Source: Hygrocybe punicea (Eukaryota > Basidiomycota > Agaricomycetes > Agaricales > Hygrophoraceae). From it: a stretch of DNA of 64,000 nt. Below are positions 45,801 through 55,462 of this stretch, one piece after another. Position 1 is the stretch's first letter, and the number at the start of each line of letters is the position of its first letter. The translations under genes were made by a program, and so were the position numbers. The notes under the pieces are model-generated. The model saw only the letters and a program-made list of their open reading frames with translations. It did no database searches and had not been told where the DNA came from. The DNA lies in assembly GCA_963556145.1 (NCBI GenBank), contig OY744466.1:2790001-2854000 (forward strand). The letters are read 5' to 3'.

Positions 45801-46954
45801 TTAGAAGACTAGGAATTCCTCAGGTTCGCATATCACCCTACAATAAGCATGCAAATGGTGTAATAGAAAGAGGACATTTTACTCTACGTGAAGCCATAGT
45901 CAAGTCCTGTGAAAAAGATAAGACTGGAAAAATCAAGAATTGGCACAAGCACGTAGAGTTAGCATCATTTGCAGACCGAATTACAGTCAGCAGTGTTACT
46001 GGATACTCACCTTATTATCTACTCCATGGCACTCATCCTATACTTCCCTTTGACCTAACAGAAGCCACATTTATGGTTGAAGGTTTTTGCTCAGGACTTT
46101 CTACATCAGATTTGTTAGCACTCCGCATACGTCAGCTTGGAAGACATCAAGAAGATATTGATAAAGCAGCAGCTGTGCTTAAACAGGCTCGCTTCATATC
46201 TAAATTTCAATTTGATCAGAGATTTCATAGACGATTGCAAAAACGTGATTATCAGCCAGGAGAACTAGTTCTAGTATATAATAGTCGTTTGGAGATGACT
46301 ATAGGAAAATTCAAGACAGACCCTCGTTACCTTGGCCCATATGAAGTTGTCAGACAAACAAGAAGAGGAACTTATGTTTTAAAAGAATTAGATGGTGCTG
46401 TGCATGCTGAGCATTATGCAGCATTTCGGATTTTACCATACATTTATCGAACTGACCCTATCCTTTATGAAATAGCAGACCAGGAAGATGAAGCTGCTGA
46501 AGTAGAGGATTGCTCAGTAAATCAGTTAATATCTCTTAAATCAGGAGACATCACAGATATTATTCTTGCCATCAAGCCAGAATTTGCTGCACACATTGCA
46601 TCACGCACAAAGAATTTTGAATTTAGAAAATATCAAGTTCCAGCCACTGTCTGTCACATGTGGCTTTATGAAACAACGCCAATCAGTTCCATTACAGGTG
46701 TCATTACAGTTGGTTCAGTAAAAGTACCAGGAGAAGTCAATGACCCCTCAGGTCTTGGCAATGAAGACTTTGATGCAGGTTTAAAGTTGTCAAAATATGG
46801 TTATCCTATATATCATCTTCATCAGTTACAAGTACCACTATCCGCAGATCTACTCCAGAAGAGATACAATACTATTATTCCTCACCGCTATTGTATAGCC
46901 CCACACTCATTCATTCAAGATTTTCCTTTTTCTGCATTGATTCCAATATTCTAG
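42506..46954 (+). CDS. pol: Gypsy-A pol with C-terminal ASCH-like domain
   Basis: 1482 codons are counted from the ATG at 42506, but the true entry point is unknown. The reverse transcriptase has WFCVSKKDGKLRIVHDLQPL (~430) and the active site FIDD (~544). RNase H has YLSVDSSHIAAGF (~712). The integrase has an HHCC finger (HENLGHKG...CHQC, ~962-1004) and catalytic residues in YIDVMF, TDNGGEV and GVIERGHF. There is no chromodomain. Residues ~1345-1455 instead look like an ASCH domain of the PUA-like fold: ILAIKPEFAAHIASRTKNF, then the signature K1369-x-x-E1372-x-R1374, then VCHMWLYETTPISSITGVI. The frame is intact. Pol is +1 relative to gag. Confidence 0.9.
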   Translation: MKGLQMTPSAIISTTSVYYFGFWKKEFLKDYLNLQQSILGPFTSQSQTLSLKKKKSPSSKIPLSYFAPIAACYSLMLSMQSWICAFAALKQWQICLRKDILILPNISSPQLLSDLFTLATIFLPLCQTSLLYICLYYILLLDVIVYKFIFSKTIQDLTSLASPSIPVYKQTELTNITSVRLYEEDPQNSKHEDKPLEQFSVYYETIKDSQETTMPILVYPEDEDNQDYNLNEVPNKQESASEEADYYYIIGEGTLICEEGDILIFPCEETDSQGYPLTLTAYKRVDKKINPVPGTFPEDARVTRKFPYDPLSTLPPLPMIPPDFIPTEKLTSERLKILKINNDGFLWPEEEKLFTHLLSLNQDAIGFEDTERGTLKESYFSPYIIPTVPHVPWAFRNIPIPPGLREKVMDVLKRKIDAGVYEPSQSSYRSRWFCVSKKDGKLRIVHDLQPLNAVTIRDAGLPPILDEFVEPFAGRQCYTVFDLLWGFDARKVHPTSRDLTAFMTPLGLLRLTSLPTGFTNSPAEFQRCMCFILQDEIPHTANSFIDDLPIKGPSSIYPDQDGRPEVLLENPGIRRFIWEHAQDVHRIMHRLACAGMTISAKKTQLCRSSVVIVGQKCTPEGRCPDDSRVQKVLDWPPLKTPKDVRGFLGLCGTVRIWIENYSALAKPLAELFHKGAEFIWDERRQAAFQALKEKVSSAPALRSIDYTSDRPTYLSVDSSHIAAGFILSQEDENGNRRPARYGSIPMSERESRYSQPKLELYGLYRALRHWRLYLIGIKNLHIEVDAKFIKGMLNEPDLQPNAAINRWIQGILLFDFKLIHVPATQFRGPDALSRRELADNEEIEEHDDSWLDDIALLVHVPDPHEIRKFSFTVPTKLPYKAITLPSNNEIKLQQDKILIQVKHFLSTLEMPSTDTLQARRRFLKKTGQFYLKDDKLFRRNGQKMPSLVIMNAKKRIAILTQAHENLGHKGEQAVFDLVKLRFFWPHLRADVHYHISSCHQCQIRSLKKIEISPTISTPTAIFQKVYIDVMFMPPSGGYHFIVAARDDLSGATEVKALRSNNSHNLAKFFWEQIYCRYGAIEHVVTDNGGEVKGAFESLLRRLGIPQVRISPYNKHANGVIERGHFTLREAIVKSCEKDKTGKIKNWHKHVELASFADRITVSSVTGYSPYYLLHGTHPILPFDLTEATFMVEGFCSGLSTSDLLALRIRQLGRHQEDIDKAAAVLKQARFISKFQFDQRFHRRLQKRDYQPGELVLVYNSRLEMTIGKFKTDPRYLGPYEVVRQTRRGTYVLKELDGAVHAEHYAAFRILPYIYRTDPILYEIADQEDEAAEVEDCSVNQLISLKSGDITDIILAIKPEFAAHIASRTKNFEFRKYQVPATVCHMWLYETTPISSITGVITVGSVKVPGEVNDPSGLGNEDFDAGLKLSKYGYPIYHLHQLQVPLSADLLQKRYNTIIPHRYCIAPHSFIQDFPFSALIPIF

Positions 46955-48194
46955 CACCTTTAGTGACTGAATATTTAGTTATATCCAAGACCCCTATCCC
47001 TCATGTGATTTCCCGCTGCACACCCTCTTTTTCTATGCCCCATGCATTTTTATTGGCCGCTATTTTTACCTATGCACATGATTTCCCGTCACGCACCCTT
47101 TTTTTTATGCTATCTAAACTGATTAGATAAATTTTATTTTTGACTTGCCGGTCATTTTTTTTTAAGTCAGACACGCAAAGAAAATATATATCGCTACAAT
47201 ATGATAGTACAACCCCTCTCTCATCTAAGCGTTGACAAGACCATGATAAGAATACAAATGATAAACGAAATGAAATGACGAAACATAACAAAATGAAACG
47301 AAATGACAAGACATAACGAAAAGGAAGATAGGATAAATGAAAGCAAAGCTCATGTATGAATAGAAAGAATAAAAGAATGGACGAACGACCAGTGACCCGC
47401 CACTCCCAGTAGTCCAGCAACTGAGTCCCGCCCGAAAAATATAGCGCTCGCCCAAGGTGAAACGGAGTGATGCTCGGCATCACCCCTGGCCCGTCCATCC
47501 TCCAGACGAATCCGTTGTCGATCGATTGTAAATGTACGGTAGTACGGAATGGCTAGTATAAGCCGTTTTCTACATGCAAATACTTCAGTACAGGCAAATA
47601 ATGAATATAAAAATGAAGTGTTACTTAGCGGGTTTTTTTTTCTTGAAGGGAGGATGGAGTGACCATTCATAGCGTTGGATAGAATTTTTTTACGATTTAT
47701 TGCGCTGTGGCATAGCAAGAAAAAGGAGTGGACACTACAGACCCATAGTGGCAGACTAGAGGAAAGAAGAGACGGATCGTACAAATGTACAGCTATGACC
47801 CTGGAAAAACACGTGACCGGCACATGTTTTCTCATGTGACCTGAGTAAACAGTCCAGACCGAATAAGCATCGGTACTATTGCAGATCTGTACCCGATATA
47901 GCTTCAAGACCCTGAAGAACCAAGGGAATGGTAAAATCCCGATTTGATCAATCAGACAACCTAAATCGAATTTGAAATACATCATCCCAATATAGCAAGG
48001 CCAGGGCCAGTTTAGTTCTGGACCCACAGGGACCTATTGTGACACAACGTCCCACATTAGTATTGCTTGACCCACCATTCCGGTTCCCCCACAAATATTT
48101 TCCCTTAACGTCTCCTGTTACATCAACTGCACCGCTATTCCGCTCAGCGCTTCAGCACTACCAGACGCCCATATACCGTAATCCATATCATACT
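46955..48194. other. Non-coding stretch between Gypsy-A pol and the 3' accessory frame
   Basis: About 1.2 kb. The minus-strand frames at 47070-48027 show no domain and no codon signature. A run of TTTTTTTT near 47155 and AACGAAATGA-like repeats (47270-47310) are the only visible features. Confidence 0.5.
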
Positions 48195-48767
48195 ATGACA
48201 TCATACTCCAGTCCTTCACCTTCTCCATCTATGGATATTCCTCTATGCCGTCTCGATTTATCACGCTTATTCGATACTCCCACTGAATACGATACGGACT
48301 TCTTTACCAAACCAATTAGTCCCACTCAGACACCACCGCTACCCCCTTCGGAATCTGACGAATACATCGATTTCGAATCTGTGAACGTACGAGGTGTCGA
48401 CTGTCCGCCGCCAGACGATTTCGACTTTTTCATGGATAGTCTTCCCAACTTTCCTATGCCACCCGCCACCGTCCCTTCGCAATCTGTACCCTTAGACCCG
48501 GAGTTTAGAGAATGGCTCGAATCGCCTCCTTCATTTTCCACAAATCGTAACCACCCAACTTCCTCTCGCCGCAATCGTTTCGAACGCCCTGCAATTCCGG
48601 CATTACTTCCTAAGCCGCTACAAAAGAAGCGCACTCGCCCTAAGTACCACCTCAAGGCGCTACTAAATGCTACGAAGAAGAACATGGATCGGTTAAAAGC
48701 AGAAGGAGTTGATGTACAAGATTGGGAGGAATTCTTTGGAAAGATGAAGAAGAAGTTAAAAGAATAG
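48195..48767 (+). CDS. Gypsy-A 3' accessory frame, about 190 residues
   Basis: The frame is open from 48039; I start at the first ATG (48195, MTSYSSPSPSPSMDIPLC). The product has an acidic, Pro/Ser-rich N-terminal half (DFESVNVRG, DDFDFFMDSLP) and a basic helical C-terminus (KPLQKKRTRPKYHLKALL, NATKKNMDRLKAEG). No membrane segment or signal peptide is seen, so it is not env-like despite its place just before the 3' LTR. It may be an accessory nucleic-acid-binding protein. Expression is not shown; the open frame in a young element is the main support. Confidence 0.5.
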   Translation: MTSYSSPSPSPSMDIPLCRLDLSRLFDTPTEYDTDFFTKPISPTQTPPLPPSESDEYIDFESVNVRGVDCPPPDDFDFFMDSLPNFPMPPATVPSQSVPLDPEFREWLESPPSFSTNRNHPTSSRRNRFERPAIPALLPKPLQKKRTRPKYHLKALLNATKKNMDRLKAEGVDVQDWEEFFGKMKKKLKE

Positions 48768-48854
48768 TAATAATGTAAAAGCTTCTTCTCAGATTAAAAA
48801 GTTGTTTTCTTTTGGTTTCAACTGGGGACAGTTGATTTAATTGTGTTGTGCGGA

Positions 48855-50252
48855 TGTCATGACCCCAAGTGTTTTTGGGTGTAATGTCATGGGTTTACCA
48901 TCGGACCACGGACTTAGATATTGCAACACTATGGATGCACACCTACACTCATTAGTACCCATTCTATGCCTTTCCACATTACGCATGCTAGTGAACAGAC
49001 ACAAATAGCATATATGCTTACCTTTATATCATTTATTATGGCTTCACTAGTAATGCCCAGACCTAGCCGTTTATGTATGGTGCACAGAGGCACATCCCCC
49101 ACTCATTAGCATTTACTATATATTTCTCTGTATTGCGGGTGCAAGGAGACAAGCCCAACTAGCATTGTTACCTATATTAGCAGTAATGGATTGATTACAA
49201 ATCTTGTTTACTTGTATTGATCAAAAGCGGCTCAGCTAGATAATGGGAAATGATTAGATAAGATGTGAACAAGAGGATGATAAGATAATGATAAGATAGA
49301 ATGCATCAGAGAGTGATTGTGATATTCTGCTTACATAAAGACAATGGTCTATTGTTCTGAGCAGTCTATTGTTCTAAACAGTCCAAATGGAGATAGAGCC
49401 CATTGTTCACAGCCTCTTTGATGCCATCCATTGTTCTCATGACTCAGTCCTATTGTTCTCACTTTCCCATTGTTCTCAGTCCCCCATTGTTCTCCAACAG
49501 TATAAATAGGGCCCCCAAATTCCAGTAGTCAGTAGGATTTCCCCCTCACCACTCAGTAGTCACTCTCAGTTGGGTTCACACAGTGTGATCCCCCATTCTC
49601 TTAGTACTAGTAGTTACTCATTGTAGTAGCTAGTGCTTGCAATCCAGTCTAGTTCACTCTTATTCTATCATTCTCTGAGTTCCCCTTGTCATCAAGGAGA
49701 ATTCACCCAGTTCACTCAGTTCAATCAATTCATTAGTCAGCATTAGTCAGCTAGATACATTTCTAAGGTTAAGGTTTCATCCTAAATAGATACACTTCTA
49801 AGGTTAAAGTTTCATCCTAAACAAAACAGAGTATTCAAAAGGTATTAAAGATATCCCTGAACTAGTAGCCAATGTGCGTTTGAAGCTTCGGATTTAAGTC
49901 AGATATTATAATACCCAGAGATACTCTTGATTGAATAGGCCCTGTAGCCAAAACTGTCCATATTCAACTGGTGAATATTGTTATCAGTATTCATTAGTTC
50001 ATATTTTATATTCCAGTAGTGAATATTAGTATTTTCAGTACATCACACACCCAATTGCTATTCATCCCTACTCAAAGTCTCAATTCTTAATTGAAGAGAC
50101 CTCACTATTACATTCTATTGGTTCATATAGTACATATACCCACAAACCCCTTCCTGATAGGTTATTTAGATATTAAAACCCACGAACAACAAGAAGGTAC
50201 CTGAACAAAGTCAACTCCGGTAATTCTTGGTGAAACAAACATTCACATAACA
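48855..50252 (+). repeat. Gypsy-A 3' LTR
   Basis: 1398 bp, same sequence as the 5' LTR by eye, followed by the TSD CCGG at 50253-50256. Confidence 0.95.
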
Positions 50253-50533
50253 CCGGGCGACAGAAGAAAACACGGCGATGTTGGGACGGGTCGCAGAGGC
50301 ATGCGAGGGGGTATGGGACACCGTGGAGGATCTCCGCGAACATGCGGCTCAATGGGCCGACCATCTGAGGAACTTAGAGTTCCTCAGAGATAATTCATAC
50401 GAGCTCCAGAAGTACACTCCGGAGTCCGAGGACATCGCGCCGGAGGAGGCGGAAACGGAGTGGGAAGAGGGGGATTTTTTGGGGAAAGGAGGAAACCTTG
50501 AAAATAGTCCGCGAAAATCGTAAATAGACAGAA

Positions 50534-53500
50534 TTAATAGGACGGGCCCGGTTTCGAAGGATAAGCGGAGTGAAAGTCCGAAACAAGCTCAGTAGCATGT
50601 CCAAGTTCGGAGGCCAAGATCCAAGAAGTTTCTTCGTCAGTGCCTTCGTAGCCCTCCCAACGTACAAGGTACAGTAGCTTGCAAGCACGACGGCGGTTGT
50701 CGATCTTGGAATCGAGTATTTCGGAGATCTCAAACTCCGGTTCTCCATCGACAATGACCGGAGGAGGCAGAGGTTGGACACGGTTAGGAATGGTATTCGG
50801 AGTCGCCGGTTCGAGCTGAGAGACATGATAGACCGGGTGAACAGAGCGGAGAGCCTCCGGAAGACGGAGGGTATATGAGTGAGTACCGGCCTTAGCAATA
50901 ACTTCAAAAGGCCCCAAGTTCTTCTCAGAAAGTTTCTTGGAGGGTCTAGTAGTCCGGAAATGCTCAGCTTTGACGTAGACGGAATCCGAAACCTTGAAGT
51001 CCGGAGGCGGAGCACGCTTCAAGTCCGCGTAGTGTTGATAACGTTGTTGTGCCTCAGAGATGGTTTGTCGAAGTTGTTGATGTAACTCATCGAGGTCCAC
51101 AGCGAATTTTCGTGCGTGGGCGGAGGAGAGGTCGCGCTCCGGGTGAACGGAAAGGTTAGGGTGGTAACCTTTATTGGCAAAGAAAGGAGAAACTCCGGTA
51201 GTGGTGTTTGGAGCGTTGTTGTAAGCAAATTCCGCAAGAGGAAGGAGGGACGACCAATTATCTTGCTGATAATTGCAATAAATGCGGAGATATTGCTCAA
51301 GGGTTTGATTGACGCGTTCCGTTTGGCCATCGCCTTCAGGATGATAACCGGAGGTAAAGTGGAGTTTCATGTCGAGGGCCTTTCCGAGAGACCGGAAAAA
51401 ATGGGAAACAAATTCCGTGCCTCTATCGGAGGTGGCGTGACTAGGAACTCCGTGCTTAGAAAAAACGTGAATAAGGAAAAGATGTGCGAGTTGGGGGGAA
51501 GTAATCGTATCGTAAGTTGGAATAAAGATCCCTTGCTTGGAAAGACGGTCAACCACAACTAGGATGGCCGTAAATCCTTCGGAGTCCGGAAGTTGTTCAA
51601 TGAAATCCATGGAAATTGAATTCCATGGTTTCTCCGGAATAGGGAGCTGCTTAAGCAATCCGTAAGGACGATGCCGAGGGGTTTTGGATCTCGCGCAGGT
51701 TGTGCAAGACTTGCAGTAATCACGGACAAAAGTCCGGAGTCCGGGCCAGGTGTATTCCCGCCGGATGATTTCGAGAGTCTTGTTTTGCCCGAAGTGTCCT
51801 GCAGTAGGATGATCATGTTTGGAACGCAAAATCCGGAGTCGTAGGTCATTGACATTGGGAACATAGATACGATTATCGAGGCGTAGAAAACCTAAATCGT
51901 CGATAGACCATCGAGGATCTGGGCCAGAGGTGGTACGGGAAACATGTCCGGAGGCAATAGGATCAACCTGTAGTCCGGAGATGATATCGGAGTGAAGGGA
52001 ATCGACGTCTATGGTGAATCCGGCGCCAAGGACTACATCTTCGAGGGAAGTCGCTCGGAGGGACGAAGCCAATTGTTCCGGCCCAAAAACAGGGCGGAAA
52101 TTGTGAGGATTGGCTTTGGCGTAGTCGCTATCTCCCCCTTTAGCGTAGACGTCCCAGCGTCGAGTAAGGGTATCGGGCTTAGTGCCAAGCTTGCCTGGGC
52201 GAAAGCAGATAACAAAGTTGAAGCGGGAAAGGAACTCCGACCAGCGGGCTTGACGGCGGGTAAGTAAGCGGACGGTGGAGAAGTACTCCAAATTCTTGTG
52301 GTCGGTGATAACGTCGACCGGAGTAGCAGTACCTTCCAAATAATGCCGCCAGGCAGTGAAAGCATCGAAGATGGCAAGGAGTTCCTTGTCATGGGTATCG
52401 TAGTTCAACTCCGAGTCTGAAAGGGTACGAGACCGGAAAGCAACTGGATGAATTTCACCGTCAGGATGGCGTACGGAGAGAATGGAAGCAACGGCGTAAT
52501 CGGAAGCATCAGTCTCCACCAGAGTGTCAAACTCGGGTGACCAATGGGAAAGGATTGGAGCGGAAATGAAAGCGGACTTCAAGTCATTGAAGGCGGAATG
52601 ACACTTACCATCGAAATTCCATTGTAACCCTTTACGAGTGAGCCGGGTAAGTGGAATAGTGATGGAGGAATAGCCCGGAATGAAACGCCAGTAAAAATTG
52701 GTGAATCCAAGGAAGGATTGAACATCTTTGATCTTCCGGGGTTCCGGCCAATCCTGGATAGTTTGGACCTTGGCAGGATCCATAGAAAGGCCTTGGGGGG
52801 AAAGAATGTAACCCAAGTATTCCACCGTGTCAACGCCAAAAGAGCACTTCTCGGCGTTGGCATAGAGGCCGTGTTTCCGGAGTCGTCGGAGGACCTCGTG
52901 GACATGGTCTACATGATCAGCGGGGTCATCGGAATAGATAAGGATGTCGTCAAGGTAAACAATGACAGAGACGTCAAGGAGGTCGGAAAAAATATCGTTG
53001 ACGAAGTGTTGGAAAGCCGCCGGGGCGTTAGTAAGACCTTCCGGAATTACCAACCATTCAAACGAGCCATAGCGAGTGCGGAAAGCTGTTTTCCACTCAT
53101 CACCTTCGGCAATCCGGACTAAATGGTAGGCGTGTTTAAGGTCGATTTTAGTGTAAATGTGCGCAGTCCGGGGAGCATCGAGAAGGTCCGCCGTAAGAGG
53201 GATAGGATAGCGGTCCTTCTTCGTGATACGATTGAGTCCTCGGAAATCTACGCAAAGTCGAAGACTTCCATTTTTCTTCCGAGAGAAAAGAATGGGAGCT
53301 CCGCAGGGAGAACGGGAGGAGCAGACAAAACCCGCCCGGAGATTCTTGTCAAGGAATTCCTGAAGGGTCTCGAGCTCTAAGGGTGAAATAGAGTAAATCG
53401 GGCCAAAAGGAGGTTTTGCACCATCCTCTAAATTAATTTTGAGGTCGTAAGGATGGTGTTCAGGGAGGTTCCAAGCCTTCGTCTTGCTAAAGACGTCAGC

Positions 53501-54245
53501 GAATTCGTGATACTCTTCAGGGATATTGTGAAGGTCCACGGAGGGTTCGGAGGACTCCGGAGGGCCGTAGCTTGCAGAGCGACCGGTGGCGTCAGGTAAT
53601 CGGACTTCCATACGGAAGACCTGAGTGCCGGGTACTTTGCAACCACGCAAAAAGGCTTGAGCGCTGACAAAGGAGATGTCAGGCTTCGAAGCGGATGGTG
53701 AAGGAGGTTCAGGCGGAATAGATGGAGAGGACGGAGGTCGTACTGGAGGGTCCGGAAGTGGTGCCTCGCTAGGCACCGGAGTCGACAATGGAGGTGCGGA
53801 ATCAGAAGAACGGAATTTAACACTATGCTCGATCCAGTCAATCAACGGATTGTATTTGGCGAGCCAGCTATATCCAAGAACTGCGGAAACAGACGGATCC
53901 AACGGAGTGACCAAAAATTCTAAGATTAGAATTTCACCAGTAGAAAAACGGACAGAGATAGATACACATTTGTCGATGATTCCACCGGAGGAACCATCAA
54001 ACAAGCGGAGGCGTTTCAGAGCAGTAGGAAAAATAGGAAGATTGTGAAGGGAACAAAATTCCGGGTCAATGAAACAATGCGTCGATCCACAATCCACAAG
54101 GGTAACGATAAGCGTAGAAGAATGATAAAGAGAAATTGTCAAGGAATCGTTAGAAAGAGCGGAAGCGTTGAGTTTTACTTCCGGTAGCGCACAGTCAGGT
54201 TCAACGCAGCCTACATCCTGTGCCGGAGTATGCAGACTGCTCTCT
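50534..54245 (-). CDS. pol: Gypsy-C pol (protease, reverse transcriptase, RNase H, integrase, chromodomain)
   Basis: The frame is open from the gag stop (about 54245) to the stop at 50534; 1202 residues are counted from 54142. The protease motif is LVDCGSTHCF (residue ~17). The reverse transcriptase has LRLCVDFRGLNR and YLDD (~395), and RNase H has ETDASDYA. The integrase has the HHCC finger HPTAGHFGQNKT...CKSCTTC (~770-810) and the catalytic residues in SMDFIEQLP, SDRGTEF and DGQTERVNQ. A C-terminal chromodomain holds LVRWEGY and EETSW (~1147-1195). This order marks a chromovirus; the chromodomain usually guides integration to methylated-histone chromatin. I see no stop in the frame. Expression needs a frameshift from gag. 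Confidence 0.92.
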
Positions 54246-54255
54246 ATTTTTTCGG
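54243..54255 (-). promoter_or_regulatory. Probable -1 frameshift site between Gypsy-C gag and pol
   Basis: On the minus strand gag ends CCG AAA AAA TAG. The pol frame reads GAA AAA ATA GAG through the same bases and is open from there on. A slip of -1 on the A6 run would bypass the stop and fuse Gag to Pol. The heptamer G AAAAAA is not a perfect X XXY YYZ. Confidence 0.55.
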
Positions 54256-55416
54256 CTCCTCTAGAGAATCGGAACTAGAGACCGGAGGTGCGGAGGAAGT
54301 GGAGGCGGCGCGGGCGGCAACGCGAGTGGACGAATACTTGGCCTTGGTGCAATCCTTGGCCATGTGTCCGGCTCCCCCGCATATAATGCAGAGTTTATTG
54401 TCGATGCGGCGTTGACGTTCCGCGGGCTTGAGTTTACCATCCTTGCCTAGCTTATCGGCGTAGACAGGAGGGGTTTTCGGAGTGGTGGAGGAGGTACTAC
54501 CGGAGTTGGTAGTTTTGGCAGGGGACTTCTTCTCGGAAGCTTTTTCGGTCGAAGACTTGGCCTCGGAAGTAGAGGCTTTAGCAGAAGAGGATCCCGAAGC
54601 ACGGGAAATCTCCGATTTCCGTTCCCAATACCGGGCGTCAAGGAGTTGAGCCTTATCCTTCAATTCGTAGAGGTTCTTTGGTTTCTCGGATTGGGCAAGT
54701 TGATCTTTGAGGCGATCCGGAAGTCCTCGGTAAAAAGAATGCCGTAAGGCACCGATGTCCCAGCCAGTCTGCGTAGCGAGACGATTGAAGTTAACGATAT
54801 ACTTCGCAATTCGTTGGTTATCCTTTATTACAAGGTTTTCCAACTCACTCTCGGCACTACCTTTAGGGTCCAGAGGTCCGAAATTATTCTGCAACTCCGT
54901 GCAGAAATCTCCGTAATCGGACATGAAGTCCGGCGGATAGGTATCGATATCCGGGTTCTCCAAAAGGTAAGGCTCGAACCACGCAAGTGCGATCCCTTTG
55001 AGGTAGGAGAGGGCGAAGTTGACTTTGGCGCCGTCCGTTTGGAAAGCGGTTGGTCGATCATTGAAGTTCAGTTGACACTGAACCAGGAAAGGGCGGAGTT
55101 TTGTCGGATCGGAGGCGTCAAACGTGTCCGGTTCTCGGACTTTGGTGCGTTGCTTGTCGTCTCCTTTGTTTCGGAGAGTAGTGGCTAGAAGAGCGATGGC
55201 CTCAGCAAGGTTGGTATCATCGCGATTAGGATTGCCCGGTCCGAGAGGATTGTTCTCTTCGAAGACTGGGCGCGGAAACGGTTCGTGTCTCGGAGTGTGA
55301 GTTTCTTCTAACGGAGAGACCGGGGTTATCGTTGGGCGTTGGGATGAGGTGTTTGCCGGTCGTGTAAGTCGATAACGTGTGGGGGTTCTTCGTTGGGAGA
55401 AGCCTTGGAAAGACAT
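54244..55416 (-). CDS. gag: Gypsy-C gag
   Basis: The start is the ATG at 55414-55416 (MSFQGFSQRRTPT); a TTG two codons upstream is unlikely. A disordered basic N-terminus precedes a capsid-type domain (about residues 95-270: FLVQCQLNFNDRP, ALAWFEPYL, DLQNNFG-like region, GLPDRLKDQL). A Ser/Thr/Lys-rich linker follows, then one zinc knuckle CIICGGAGHMAKDC (about 345-358). The stop TAG at 54244 directly follows six A's. The length of about 390 residues is normal for a fungal Ty3-type Gag. Confidence 0.9.
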   Translation of the reverse strand: MSFQGFSQRRTPTRYRLTRPANTSSQRPTITPVSPLEETHTPRHEPFPRPVFEENNPLGPGNPNRDDTNLAEAIALLATTLRNKGDDKQRTKVREPDTFDASDPTKLRPFLVQCQLNFNDRPTAFQTDGAKVNFALSYLKGIALAWFEPYLLENPDIDTYPPDFMSDYGDFCTELQNNFGPLDPKGSAESELENLVIKDNQRIAKYIVNFNRLATQTGWDIGALRHSFYRGLPDRLKDQLAQSEKPKNLYELKDKAQLLDARYWERKSEISRASGSSSAKASTSEAKSSTEKASEKKSPAKTTNSGSTSSTTPKTPPVYADKLGKDGKLKPAERQRRIDNKLCIICGGAGHMAKDCTKAKYSSTRVAARAASTSSAPPVSSSDSLEEPKK

Positions 55417-55462
55417 GATCAAATGTAAAGGGAATACGACTCAAGAGTCGTTCAGAAAATAC

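Larger units (their letters stand above)
35396..50252 (+). mobile_element. Gypsy-A: 14.86-kb LTR retrotransposon, apparently recent
   Basis: The LTRs at 35396-36793 and 48855-50252 are both 1398 bp, start TGTCATGACCCC and end ACATAACA, and look identical by eye over the blocks compared. CCGG flanks both ends (35392-35395 and 50253-50256). Within are a 1993-residue Gag-protease frame, a 1482-codon pol frame, and a small extra frame before the 3' LTR. All are open. The size is about twice that of usual fungal Gypsy elements. It interrupts the antisense gene of Gypsy-C. Confidence 0.95.
34808..50523 (+). pseudogene. Antisense cysteine-cluster coiled-coil gene of Gypsy-C, split by Gypsy-A
   Basis: The ATG at 34808 starts MSSSQLSSSQEIAARIKEME, a charged helix rich in Glu, Lys and Ala (about residues 10-90). 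A 42-nt intron (35098-35139, GTAAGC...ACAG) leads to a cysteine region, CKACAERRENC and CDACKKRKARC, the latter like the basic part of a Zn2Cys6 DNA-binding cluster. A Lys/Glu run follows. At 35395 Gypsy-A interrupts. After removing it and one CCGG copy, the frame continues from 50257 to TAA at 50521-50523, ending in an acidic helical part. Total length is 270 residues, all phases matching. The end lies 10 bp from the pol stop on the opposite strand. It was probably intact before Gypsy-A landed. Role unknown; DNA binding is inference. Confidence 0.75.

Noticed and set aside
47350..48027. 225-codon minus-strand frame in the 3' part of Gypsy-A
   Set aside because: No domain, aromatic- and Cys-rich composition like random AT-rich antisense, no promoter or intron signal.
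51116..53122. Plus-strand frames of 90-148 codons across Gypsy-C pol
   Set aside because: Antisense shadows of the conserved pol frame.
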